Shown here piece by piece: positions 23,238-35,227 of a stretch of 64,000 nt of DNA. Positions within the stretch are counted from its first letter, which is position 1; each line of letters starts with the position of its first letter. The notes below the pieces were generated by a model that worked only from the letters and a program-made list of their open reading frames with translations, had not been told where the DNA came from and ran no database searches. Made by a program: the position numbers and the translations under genes. The DNA is from Paramecium octaurelia (taxonomy: Eukaryota; Ciliophora; Oligohymenophorea; Peniculida; Parameciidae), in the NCBI GenBank assembly GCA_905182995.1, contig CAJJDP010000031.1, forward strand, positions 391,986 to 455,985, given 5' to 3'.

Positions 23238-23570
23238 ATGAATTCATCAAGATATGGAGTGGGAAATCGATCAGGTGCTTCATAAAGCCAAAACTAATTG
23301 AAGCCTGCCAAAGGGTTGTGGGGAAAGTTAATTAGATTTTTCTAAACAGGATGGTTGAATCCAAGATCTTTATATAGACAGGCAAGGAGATTGTTGTGGG
23401 TTGGAACAACAGGTATGAAATTGTGATAAAGAAAAAAGGATTAATATTTTTGATTGCTCCATTTGCGTTTTCACACTTTTTGGAAGTTAGCGAGGAATTA
23501 TCATAGATATCAAGAATGGGTGCTTAAGAAAGTAAGAGAATTAACAATAAAATTAGTGAGCAAAATTTGA
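23238..23570 (+). CDS. Small tail-anchored protein, Tom22-like
   Basis: Introns 23413-23438 and 23532-23556 leave 93 residues. A soluble basic part (GLWGKLIRFF, then SLYRQARRLLW) is followed by one membrane segment with the pattern WVGTTGLIFLIAPFAF and a short acidic tail (LEVSEEL). This resembles Tom22/Tom9 of the mitochondrial outer-membrane translocase, where an Ala/Gly-Thr-Thr membrane helix with a central Pro follows a basic segment. In Tom22 the N-terminal part receives presequences in the cytosol. The similarity is short, so a different small mitochondrial membrane protein is possible. Confidence 0.5.
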
Positions 23571-23691
23571 TGAATGATTATTATTATATATGTTCAGGGA
23601 ATATTGTAAATCAATTCGGGAAAAGAGCTTATTTTTTAAATTAGAATAATGTTGAATAATAAAATGTGTTTTTGTTTTTTCCCATGCTTAT

Positions 23692-24329
23692 TCAAGACGA
23701 GGAATGATGTTAAGAGTCTGAAGGCGACCTTCTCTTGCTGTAATTTCCCTTTTTTTATTCTTCGCCTCTCTTTGGACTGTTGCTATATCTGCGTCTATTG
23801 CGGTGATCTCTATTTCTTCTTCTGGAACGCGAAGACGAGTAAGAAGAACGGGATCTTGAACCAGATCTTCTCCTGTGATGTCTATGATAGAATGTCTTAA
23901 CAACCTGGATTTGGAATTTGAGTATCTTCTGCTTCTGTGAGGCGATCTGCCCTTAGGACAATCTCTAGCCCTATAGAGAATGAATAAACTCAATACCAGT
24001 GTCCTCCTTTGCCACATTTGAAACATTCGTCACTTTCATTGGGTCCAGTTCTTCTCCCCTTGCGATTGTCGACAACATCCACTTTTAATTTCTAGCCATT
24101 GTGTGTTGCTCCATTCATCTCTGTAAGAGCCTCTTTAGCTTCATCCTCATTGCTGAAGGTCTTTGTGAACTTAAATTCAAAGAGTTACTATAAAAGAGTA
24201 AGAGCCCTTGTATGCCACTTCCTTGACTGACCCATACTTTCTAAAGATTTCTCTCACATCTCTCTCGTCAGTCACTTTGCTACGACTATATCCAGCTACG
24301 AAAAGCTGATTAGACACAATCTCACCCAT
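23692..24329 (-). CDS. SR splicing factor with RRM and CCHC knuckle
   Basis: Introns 24161-24188, 23971-23996 and 23882-23904 give 186 residues. The RRM (about 8-75) has RNP2 QLFVAGYS and RNP1 GSYSFITF. A zinc knuckle CFKCGKGGHWARDC follows at about residue 95, then an RS domain with SRSRSSYSSSRSRRR. This order is that of SRSF7/9G8-type factors: they bind exonic RNA and guide splice-site choice and mRNA export. With introns of about 25 nt, exon definition in this cell is unusual, so targets may differ from animals. The last intron starts GTT. Confidence 0.9.
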
Positions 24330-24384
24330 TAATTAAAATTTGGTAATATAAAAATCCCTATACTTAGTTAATAAATAATAAAAT

Positions 24385-27300
24385 ATGAGTGTTTAAAGAC
24401 TGCCTCTCGAAAAATAGGCTACTCCACGTCATTACAGTTCCAAACCACTTCAACAGGTCTCAAGTACTGCAAGAACAATTACTAAGCCGCCTCTGGTTCA
24501 ACAAGAGATGAATCCCGACAATACAATCCTATCATTCATGAAATCTTTAGATGGTAAATAAGCAGGCATTCTCAATCGATCCATAAGAGATGGTGAAAAA
24601 CTACACGTAAGAACTACTTGATATTTCAATTAGAAACCTTTAATCAAACCTAGAACCTACATTGCTCAATAAAAATCAATTCCAACATCTAACGTAGAGA
24701 GATAAATTTTAAATAATCTGGAAACAAGGTATTCTTTTTTCATACTAACAAGAACTTAATAGAATACAAAAGCTCCCCCAATATGAATAAGAATTGGTAC
24801 TACAAATTCTAGCATCCATCGAAATTGGTTAACCTAAACATGAAGAACTCATCTCCTTCTTCAAAAGCAAACGAATACACCTCAAAATCCACTCGAATTA
24901 TGGCAACAAAACTCAGGTTGGATTAACTAGTATTGAATTGTTGAATAATAACAGAAAATATGTCAAAATCAACTGCATATATTCCGACGATGATTCCCAT
25001 AATACTATCAATAATCTGATCAATGGTCACAATCTTACAATATATCCTGAATAAATGTGGATTACCAATTTTAAATAATTCCCAATCACCATTACAGTAT
25101 GCTATCTACTTTAGGAAGAATCCGAATTTCTCACTTCTGTTAAAATATGGAATTTTAATAAAAATAGAAAAGAATTGGATAAGTGTGTTTGTGAGTTAGA
25201 AATCTTACAGAATGATACTGTACTATGGTCAGGTTAAATAGCTAGAGGTGTAGCCAATACATTTTCAGAATATGCTTAAACAATCGAATTGGAATCATAA
25301 CCATAACAAAGTCTTAACACAATAAAAGATAGCGAAACTCGAATTAAGAATTAAAATGATACTACTCAACCATTTAATTAATCATTATAGTCCATTAATT
25401 CCAAGAAATCAGATGAAAATAAAGAGTAGTATTAATAATATTTCTATTTAGAATTAATCTGTCCAAAGCCTCAAGTCAATAAAAACATGCAAAACCTAAA
25501 TTAATATTTGATCCTTTTGATGATGATAAGAAATTCAAAAAACTTGAATAAAAGTAAGAACCCTCCTCAGTCAAAACCAAATAGACAATTCATTAATAGA
25601 GATTCTTCAAGAAATCTATTAACTTATTTTCCTAAAAATAATTAACTGAAGAGGATTCCACTAGTCCATAAATCAATTTTAAAAGGGGAGTTGCTCATAT
25701 CGCAGCAGGAACAGTATCCACTCGTACTAAAAACATCTCAATACCTGAATGTCCTTTCGGATCCACGTTGATAATTAAATTTCTTAAAAATTGGGGAGAT
25801 CTCTATTCAATTGGATTAACTGGAATTGAAATATTTGATTATAAAGGCAAGAAAGTAAAAATTAATTCAGTATCTGGATTCTTCAGAAATGCTGCTGTTT
25901 TATTTGATGACAATTATTTAACATAGGATGATAAAAATATGTGTATAGAAAGAATAGATAAAAATATGGAAATTACAATTAAGTTTAATGACACTAAATT
26001 ATCCATGATAAGAATCTGGAATTACAACAAAGGCAGAACTTACAGAGCAAAATGTGTTCGTAACATTGAAATAGTCTTGGATACAGATTCTATCTTTAGT
26101 GGAGAAATAAAATAAGCCAATGGAACATGTGGTATAGATAATGCTGAATACATAATGTTTACTAATAATCCTTAAATTATGGAAAAGATTTAAGAGTAGG
26201 ATTGGCTTAACACATTACATGAAAGTTAAATATAATAGTAAAAGCACATTCTAGAGAATACTGTCAAATTGAGTAGGCCTGACACAGCCACATTTAATAA
26301 GCCAAAAGGCGAGATTACTGCTTAAAAGTTCGCAAATAATAATCTGAACTCTTAATTTAACAAGGATTATTAACACCAAAAATCAGATTCTATTCCTTAA
26401 ATCGTTAGATAGGAATCCGAATCCAAATTACAATCACATCCTAAAAGATTGTTCTCATCTCAAAATTAGATCAATGTTAAGGTTTTACCAACGGTTGCTG
26501 TGAAAGTATTAACGTTGTATATAATAAGAAATTGGGGTGATAAATTTGTAGGACTGGATAAGATTGATATTCATGATAAATTTGGATAGTCAATGAAAAT
26601 CAAGAAATATAAAGTGATTACATCCTAATCTGAGACTGTTGTAAATAGTGATGAAAGATGGTAATTGAATAATGGGAAAATCAAGATCCAATTCGTATTC
26701 ATTTAACCAACTCAAATTAGTAGAGTTGCAATTTGGAATTATAATAAGGAGGATGAATTGGAAAAGGGAGTGTAAATGATTAACATCAAAGGGGATAATC
26801 AAATCCTTAATACCAAGTAAGGCATCTATTTGAGAAAAGGACATGGGTTGAGCGACGTAAATGAACCTCAATTGATTGAGTTGCCTTATCAAAAAAGAAT
26901 AGAAATAATGAAGGTAAATTACTAATTCGAAAAAAATATATACTAAGATTATGAAACAACCCAATTACCATAAGGCACCAAAATAGTTATCAAACTTTTA
27001 TCTACTTGGGGGGATCTACACTATATTGGGTTGAATGGGATTGAGATATTTGATCCAAATGGAGAATAGATTTATCCGAAATTATTTGCAAAACCATTCT
27101 CCGTAAAAGAACTGCCACAAATGGAGATGGATGTCAGAACTCCAGATAAGTTATTAAATAACGTGAACATCACTTTAGATGCTAAGTAGATGTGGTTATC
27201 TCCTTTCGTTAATACATATACAGATAGATTAAAAACGAATATCAATTCGAGTGTTTTTGATCAGATTAGTTACCAAGTCAACAAATTAATTTTGCTATTT

Positions 27301-27724
27301 GATACTCCTTAATAAATATCTGCCATATCCTTTTACAACTATAGTAAAACACCTGTCAGAGGAGTTAAGGAATGTGAAATCTCAATTGATGATAATATTA
27401 TTTATCAAGTATTTTATTCATTTTATTTTTAGGGCTATTTGAATTTATCAACCTTGACCTAAACTGTTAGAGGAATAATGGGCAATAATAAAACTACTGT
27501 GTTGTTTACAAGAAATGAAAGATTGATTGATTAAATTGGAACTGTGGAAATTAGAGAGAGTATCATTGGATCAGAGACTCTTTTAATCAATGAGAATTAA
27601 GTAATCTTTTAAAATACATAATTAGAAATTGAAATATAATAGTATCAAAAATAAAGAGGTCAGACTATAACAATAAGGATTGTATAAAGAATTAGATAGA
27701 CCAACTACAACAACAGTTAAGTGA
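24385..27724 (+). CDS. KATNIP: Katanin-interacting protein KATNIP (DUF4457)
   Basis: Introns 24607-24633, 24729-24762, 25429-25451, 27409-27432 and 27601-27625 give 1068 residues. At least three copies of the DUF4457 unit are visible: VGLTSIELLNNN (about residue 145), LKNWGDLYSIGLTGIEIFD (about 440) and LLSTWGDLHYIGLNGIEIFD (about 845), with WNYNK motifs after each. A shorter copy (RNWGDKFVGLDKIDIHD) lies near 690. KATNIP (KIAA0556) localises to basal bodies and cilia, binds microtubules and katanin, and is mutated in Joubert syndrome. Family length in animals is about 1600, so this is a compact version. The stop is 48 bp from the convergent kinase gene. Confidence 0.88.
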
Positions 27725-27772
27725 TTTTTTATACTTTCATTGTTCAAAATTTTGTTACAATATAGAGTATCA

Positions 27773-29247
27773 TCAATATTAACATTATTCAGTTTGCAAT
27801 TTCTTATTTATAGGAGGTAATAGAAGATTACCAGATCTTACATTTGAAGGTTTATTGTTGTTTTGAATGTTGTAATAAAGATTAGGAGATACAAACGGTA
27901 ATCGGTTGTTACTTATAGATTTAATTGAAGGTCTAGAAGTTTTAGCTTATTAAATAGATTGAGATTTTGGTTTCTTGTAATTGATAAATAAGGGACATCC
28001 CTCATTATCATATTCTACTTCTAAAATCTTGGCCTTAAGAATATCTGAACAAGAAGGCCTTTTGGTTGGATCTACGCACAACATCTTCATCAATAATTGT
28101 GTCAACTATTTACTATTATATAACTCTTCGCTAATTTTTATCCAATCAAAATGACATTCCTTGTTCAACTATTTCTGTGCCATCTAATTTTGAGCATTAA
28201 ACAAGGGTTTATTAGTGATTCTAACTTATATTCATTCATTACAATCTATAGAGAATGCAACCGAGACTAAAGATGTCACATTTTTCATTATAGGTCAAGT
28301 TCTTATCATCTTCGCAACTTATTATTTCAGGAGCCATGAATCCAATAGAACCACAATATTTTCCAATGTCCATATCGTCTTTTATTTCTGAACTCACCCC
28401 AAAATCACTGACGACTATATTTGGATCTTGTTAGGCTACTAGAGAAAATTGTTTTAGAGACATCGGCTTTTTCAACAAAATATTGCTTGGCTTTAAATCT
28501 CTATGCATAAATCCTCGTTCATGTAGATATTTAATTGCATCTACGATTTGTCTAAAAATAACTTTAACACTTAAAAACGGCAAAGGCTCTTCTAACTTTT
28601 TTAATCCTTATTCTAGGGTTCCTCCCCTTGCCAAACTCATAACAATGTACGATTAAGCTCTATTTTCAAAGTGATCATAAAACTTTAACAGGCTAGGATG
28701 ATCTAAAGACTTCATGACCTTTATCTCATTTTCTATGGTTAACTAAATTTCAATGAAAATACTACTCTCCATGAATTAGGATTATTTTATATTAACATTT
28801 TCTTAAGAAATGCCTTGATCGCAACTTTGGATCCATCTGATTTCTTCTTAGCTATGTAGACAGAAGCAAAACTACCATTCCCAACTAACTTTTCTAATTC
28901 ATAATATGTTTGATAATCCAATTAAGGTATTTTAGATTTTAATTTCTTTTCCCAAGGATCAGCTTTATCAAGAAAAACATATTCTTTAAAATTGCATTCA
29001 TCTTTCTCTAATCTTAAGATGATGGAAGCTTGTTCATGCTTGATTGAGAATCTGAGAGTACTATTCAGAATTGTAAATTTAAAGGATTTTTGTGACTTAG
29101 TATATAGTTTGAAAATACCTTCCTATATAATTGATTTTCATAACAGAGCAATTCAATTTGGTTGTTGTTTTTGTTTAAGAATTTCGATTGTAACTAAAAA
29201 TAGTGTTATGAAGTTGTTGGGAGTTGTAAGAATATTTTATTTTGCAT
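27773..29247 (-). CDS. Ser/Thr kinase with N-terminal PH-like domain
   Basis: Introns 29096-29118, 28743-28765 and 28221-28242 give 468 residues. Residues about 1-95 ([13 protein letters not shown], then [18 protein letters not shown], ending [13 protein letters not shown]) have the strand pattern and closing Trp helix of a PH domain. The kinase domain (about 105-385) has [45 protein letters not shown] and MAPEI; all catalytic residues are present. The C-terminal 80 residues are Ser/Asn-rich. A PH-kinase arrangement is frequent in Paramecium and may tether the enzyme to phosphoinositide membranes. The group is CAMK/NEK-like; I cannot place it further. Confidence 0.85.
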
Positions 29248-29283
29248 AGAAATAATTATTATATATATATATATAGATCGCAA

Positions 29284-30752
29284 TCAAGGACTTGATATGT
29301 AGGGTTTAGCTTCTACTCCTAATTTATTCATGATGTCTTAATTTTATAACAATAATCCTTTCTATTTTTCGATTACTTCACTAAAATCTGATTTTAATAG
29401 ACTAAATTAATTAGTAATTTCTTCATTCATGTTACCTACATCTTATTTATTCCTGTATTTTCTCCTTGAAATTTTGAAATCATTCAAATTCTTTCTTAAT
29501 TTAATCAGCAATAGTTTGAGTTAGACTTTACTTAGATTTCCCTTTCTAAATAATAATGATATAATTATACTTAAGTGCAACATGGATTTTGAGTGAGTAG
29601 AGCACCACCTATGAGGCTGATTTAGTTAAATTCGATCTTAATTGAATTCTCTCCAACACTGTAATTGCATGGGATTCTAAAGTTGAAATCACCAAAGAGT
29701 TGATAAGAGTGACAACCATAACAGAAATAACAAATATTCCCAAAATACAAACAACAAAGATAACAAATCTTCCTAAATCTGTTCTTGTATAGAAATCTCC
29801 ATATCCTACTGTTGTAATAGTAATGATGATATTCCACAAAGCATTTGCATATCTACCTAAATTATTATTTGCAGGGTCATTCCTAGCCAATGGGTTCTCA
29901 CATATTCTTACTCCATATCCAAAGATGCCAATCAAAGACACAAGAGCTATGAATTATGAAATGTATGGGGAAGTTCTCATTAATGATTTTGCCACAAACA
30001 TATAATTGCCTTCACATGCATAAAGATTACAAACTCTTTAAGTTCTGTTGCTGTACCAAAATGTTTATGCCAAAATAGTTCTGAAGATAAACACAGTTCT
30101 GGTTATCATGAATAAAGCAAGAATTTCATTGACATGATAGTAGGCTGTTGCATCTTGAAAACTATTGTAAAAGTACACTCTCATTCCAATTGTGAAAGGA
30201 TAAGGAACCACACAATAAATTATCAATTCTATAAGCAGGGGATACCATTATTCTGTTTACCATATTTTATCATTTTAACTAATTTACTTTCTTGATTTCA
30301 ACCAATTCATATGTTATTAATAACGTAAGACTGTTAAAACTAATAAAGCTAATGTAGAGATAAATATGATCCATAATAACCAATTAGATATCTAATTACT
30401 ATATTATACTAATTACATCCTCATTCTCCTCCTCAAATTCTAAATCATATTGCATAACACTCAAACCCAAACCCATTAAATTGAAAACAAAACAAATCTA
30501 TTCAGTCATCAAAAACTTTCTAAATTATAACTTAGTTATTTTTCCTATATTTTACTAATTTACATACCATCCTCTAATCCTCCCAATTATTAAGTGCAAA
30601 CTACAAATATTTATCCTAAAGTTGCTGCTTTCAAAAAATCAGGCTTATTGACTAATTATTCATTTTCTAATTATCTTCTACTGCTTCTTTCCTAGCTTAT
30701 TCATAATACTTACGCTCACTTTCCCACTTTAAGAGTGCTTCCTTCCTTTCAT
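29284..30752 (-). CDS. SK-type calcium-activated potassium channel
   Basis: Introns 30692-30713, 30545-30567, 30392-30416 and 29546-29570 give 457 residues. Six membrane segments can be placed: S1 near ICFVFNLMGLGLSVM, S2 WIIFISTLALLVLTVL, S3 LIELIIYCVVPYPF, S4 EILALFMITRTVFIFRTIL with few charges as in SK channels, S5 about YISQFIALVSLIGIF, the filter TTVGYGD, and S6 FVIFVVCILGIFVISVMVV. After S6 comes a segment shaped like the calmodulin-binding domain of SK channels (ALKKGNLSKVQLKLLLIKLR), then a coiled coil. It should pass K+ when Ca2+ rises, with calmodulin as sensor. In Paramecium such Ca2+-dependent K+ currents shape swimming behaviour, and calmodulin mutants affect them. Confidence 0.88.
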
Positions 30753-32169
30753 TCTAAAATTAAATAATTAATTAAAAATAACATTATAATTATCGATACG
30801 AATAAGTAAATTAATTTGAAATTCAATAGTAGTAGTTCTATTGGAAAGGAATTATCATGAAAAACATTCTTGCTTAATCAAAAATGTATTGAACTTTTTC
30901 ATAATAATTATGTTAATCTCAAATCATTCATATTTTAATATTTAATATAAATCTATTTGGAATATGATTGAGTTTCAAAAGAACAGAAAAATGAAAAAAT
31001 GAATTTGAAATCTAAAGTAAAAGTGATATTACAAAAGAATCTTTAAAACAAACTAATTTAATTTAACACCTACAATTTAAATCACCAGACTAGAAAATAA
31101 GGAAAGGACTGGTTCGAATTCAAATCAGAATTTACAAAAAAATGTTTCTATTTTAAATCCTAATAATGACTTTATATTTAATTTTAATAAATATATTTAT
31201 ACATTTGGTGTAAATGGATTAATAATAGAAAACTATTATTCTTTATACTTATAATTAAAAGAATAGATACATTGATTTATTAAAAGAAAGTTAACAATAT
31301 TAAGAAGGTACAACTAAGATATGTTGAGTTTAGAGAATATTTTGAAACGAGGTTGTTTAAATTTTATTAAATGCTTAAATCTAATTGCTTTAGATGTGTT
31401 ATTTATTAGAAACATTCAATTGCAACATTTTGAAGAATTATTTTTTCCATTTTTGTTAACGACTTTATTAAAAAAATAATTACTATAAAAGAAAGTAGCT
31501 CTTGCAAACCCAATGATAGATAAAACTAATCTGAAATTTCATAGTTAAATTTGCAATTATTTATTAGAAAATCATCTCATTTAATAATAAGTACAAAATA
31601 ATTTAGTATTAATATTACATTTACTTATTTCTAAATTGAGAATAATAATAAACTTAAAATTGCTTTAGATGTGATTAATGTACAAAATAAAAACTAAAAA
31701 TTAGTCAAATGTAATATGGTTTGAATAATTCAACATCATTTTGTAGGAAACGGATTCTCGAAAAAAAATATGAAAATATCATGTCAATCTTCCATGGAAT
31801 AGGATATTAATTATTCTTGAATAATTTAAAGGGAAATCTGACAAATATGGTAAAGTATGTTTTTAATTACTCGTCTGAATGCAATGATACTTATTAGATA
31901 ACCTCATATTTTGATTAAAATATAACAATAGGTCTTATTCATTATTCAGAATTTACTTCTGGAAAATGAACAAGAGTTTGGTTAAGGAGAATAAAGATTT
32001 ATGATTGTATTAAATGGATTAAGAGTAATAGATTCATCTAAATGAATAAAAAGTCAAGATAGGGTGATGATCAAAAAAAATAGAACCTCATTACAATTTA
32101 CATAAAAATGAATATATTTTCTTTTTTAGGTAATGTGTTTTAATTTTAAGTCACTATTAATATTAATAA
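30753..32169. other. Gene-poor AT-rich region
   Basis: About 1.4 kb without a frame I can defend, unusually long for this gene-dense DNA. A 16-nt phrase (AATTGCTTTAGATGTG) occurs twice, at 31383-31398 and 31658-31673. It might hold untranslated regions, a decayed gene, or retained germline DNA. Confidence 0.5.
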
Positions 32170-35100
32170 ATGTAATAATTTCACTCTCTCTGTCCAATAT
32201 GCGACTAATCAAAGTATATACAGACTATCAACAATATTGATTTTGCAGATTCTAATCTATCTTTTAGTTTTTTAGAATATGTACTCAATCCTATCATATA
32301 TGTTTCGAAATTCACAAATGAGGATGAAAAATTTATGATGAAACACTAAGGGATTTCAAATCTTCAGTTCCACCACTACGACTTTTACAATTAAGCGTTT
32401 CCTGTTGAAATGGATGCTCTCTATGGATTTGATTTTTTTATTTAAGGTTGCTAATATTTGATGTAAAACTAATAACAAATGGCAAATGAACATTTTTAAA
32501 TGTTTGATAAGATCAATTAGTTTACTCACACCATATTTAAAAGGCAAATACCTGAATATTACCGATTTCATAACAAATATTTTAATGATGTGTGCGAGGA
32601 GGTTCTTAACATAATTAAGTCTTGCTATCCAAAATTGGAAACAATTGACAATCCCAATGTTAAGTCGTTTATGCTTAGAAATTGCTAATCCATACTCTAG
32701 GGGATTGAAAATCTTTAATTTCCTGCATAAACAATTTATGAGAATTCATTCCAATTATTACTAGAAAGAAAAAAGAAACTGCATAGATGCTAGGTTTAAT
32801 TAGCCTACTTAAGTAGGACGATAACTGAAGATGCTATACTTACTAGAACATATCAGACATATTTACAGGATACTACTCACATAAACCAAATAGGAGCCAT
32901 TTTGTTTACGGGATTAATCAATACTGAGAAACTGTGGGAAATATACTTTGTTAGATTAAATGGAGAACAACGTCTTTCTCATATTAGTAGCCTTATTTTT
33001 TTTCTTAATAAATAATATGACGATTCCTACATCATTTGTTTGCTTAAGTTAGGGAAACAATTAAAGAGGTTCAAGGAATATTGGTTGTCCCTAGTCATAT
33101 ATAGTTTCTTTCGAAAAGTCTCAATCGTATTTTAAAAGCAATTCAATTTTAATTGCTATCTTCCTTATTTATACTATTAAATCGCCAAGATATGTCTTTA
33201 TTTGGGGTAATTTAATGAAGCCTATCAATTGTATTTAAAAGCATACGAAAAGTCTAAACAATTGAATTATAAGAATCTGTACATAGAAATTAAGGATTCA
33301 AGACAATTCTGTTACAAAATAAAGTACAAAATAATGATTTTATCATTGTACTTATAAAAGTCAGTTAAGGCAATTGAAATGGTTAAGGAGCTGTTATCTG
33401 ATGGTAACAGTATGCCATATCATATTAATATTTTTACTAATTATTGCAATCAGTATTTGTAAGATGCTAAATAATTCAATGAGACTTTGAAATATAGAAA
33501 ATGTGAATTGTTTTTAAAACATCTATCTAAAGTAATAAAAAGTAATCTGAACAATATATAAATTCCATAGGATGACATTAAACAATTGGCAAATGTTATT
33601 GAATTAAAAGATAAAGACATACCAAAAACTAATCTAAAGTAGAAGATAGAATTCGAATTCAAATTGAATTCCTATTTCTCTCTTCTACAATTCTACTTAA
33701 TTCTTGTATGTCACATGAGAAATGATTAAATGACCACGAAACACTATTATGAGAAGTAGCAAATCATGGATTAATTTTTGTAATATATCGATTGCAGATT
33801 GTATACTACTTTACAGAATGTAATTGAATAATTCTAATTCTCGTAAGATTGCATTGAGAACTTGCTATTAAGTTATGTTTATCAGTATTTTTCAATGCAA
33901 GAATTATGTATCAATCGTTTAGTATAATTCGAAAAATCAAAATAAGAAAATAAAAAAAAATATTCTGATCAGGAAAGCCAACTCTTTAAAAAGATAGTGG
34001 ATAATTTTAGATCCTTCATACGATGCAATCGAGAAGAACCATTTCAGGAATAGTGCTTACCGAGTTCTGATTATGCGGAACTCTAATACTCTATTGGCAT
34101 TCGATATTTGAAAGATGGTAGATACAGAGAAGGAGTGGAGTATTTGAAGAGAGCATCATGCAATCCTGCTTTTAAGGATTTGTGTACTGCTCATCTATTA
34201 AAAGTAGTCTAACAATCAAGAGAAGATTTAGAAATAGGCAATTCAAATCTAAGAGAAAATATTGGTGATATTTTCAAATAAATCGATTTTGATAGACTGT
34301 AATCTAGCTAGAGCAGAAGAACTTCATATTGTATGGAATATCAGAGATAGTCCTTTTAAGCAGAATCTAGAAGGAGTATGAATTATTTAGTAGAATCTCA
34401 GGCTTTATCTCAGATTTCTAGAAGCAATTCCTTGGTTCAAGATTCTATTTATTATACTTTATGGCAATTAAAGTATTTCTTAATGGATTAAGAAATCACT
34501 GACTTAATAGACAGAATAGAGGAAGAATTTCCGAATGTTTAATAATTGAATTAACAGAGCTTTTAGAATAAATATCCAAATTACAAAGAGATAACTCCTG
34601 ATGTGACTTTTTTTAGTAATGATAATGAGAAAATTGTAATGAAAACAAAACAAATTACGGAGATGCAATTTGAAAAAATAAAGAGTAAACTCAAAGATTT
34701 TTTAATTGAAATTTTAGCATAGGTTCTTGTAAACAAATGCAATTATCGAGGATTCGCTCAGTTAATTTCATTGTAATATCAAATAAATATATGCTAATCA
34801 TATGCAAGTAGTTTAAAGTTTTATTTGATCTTTCCTTATTATGAACCTATGGTTAAAATGGATATCTAATAATTAAGAGATTTGACTCTATCGATTTAGA
34901 TACTCAATCAAAATAAGATTATTCATAGAGATCTAAAGCCTAACAATATTTTAATGAAGAATGGGAATCCTGTTATAATCGATTTCGATTGTTCCTATTA
35001 TTGGGAACCTAACTTGTAACAATGGCTAAGAGGAAAGGGACTGACGACTAAATATTACCCAGCTAATGATATTGAATAAGATAAAATAGATATCTATTCT

Positions 35101-35217
35101 TTGGGAATTATAGCAAAGGAATCAGTAGAGAATTGTCCTGAGGCATTCTATACAGGAGCGACACAAGAATACTCAAGTAGATCCTCATTACTCCAATTAT
35201 AGGAAATATTAAATTGA
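32170..35217 (+). CDS. 1015-residue protein with Cys pair, TPR-like middle and degenerate kinase domain
   Basis: A single uninterrupted frame of 1016 codons. The N terminus begins MQQFHSLCPICDQSK, a possible half zinc site. Residues about 300-700 are helical and include TPR-like units (LYLGQFNEAYQLYLKAYEKS; YLKDGRYREGVEYLKRAS). The last 150 residues are a protein-kinase-like C lobe: IIHRDLKPNNILM, then VIIDFDCSYYW where DFG is replaced by DFD, then IDIYSLGIIAKE. I see no glycine loop or obvious VAIK lysine upstream, so activity is doubtful. I know no named family with this layout; it is probably a ciliate-specific signalling scaffold. Its TGA is followed 10 bases later by the next gene's ATG. 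Confidence 0.85.
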
Positions 35218-35227
35218 TTATAAAATA

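Noticed and set aside
23649-23900. Plus-strand frame over the SR protein gene
   Set aside because: The minus strand carries a complete RRM, zinc knuckle and RS domain with matching introns; the plus frame is its shadow.
28992-29249. Plus-strand frame of about 85 codons
   Set aside because: It lies opposite the PH-like domain of the minus-strand kinase, which has matching introns and a clean start.
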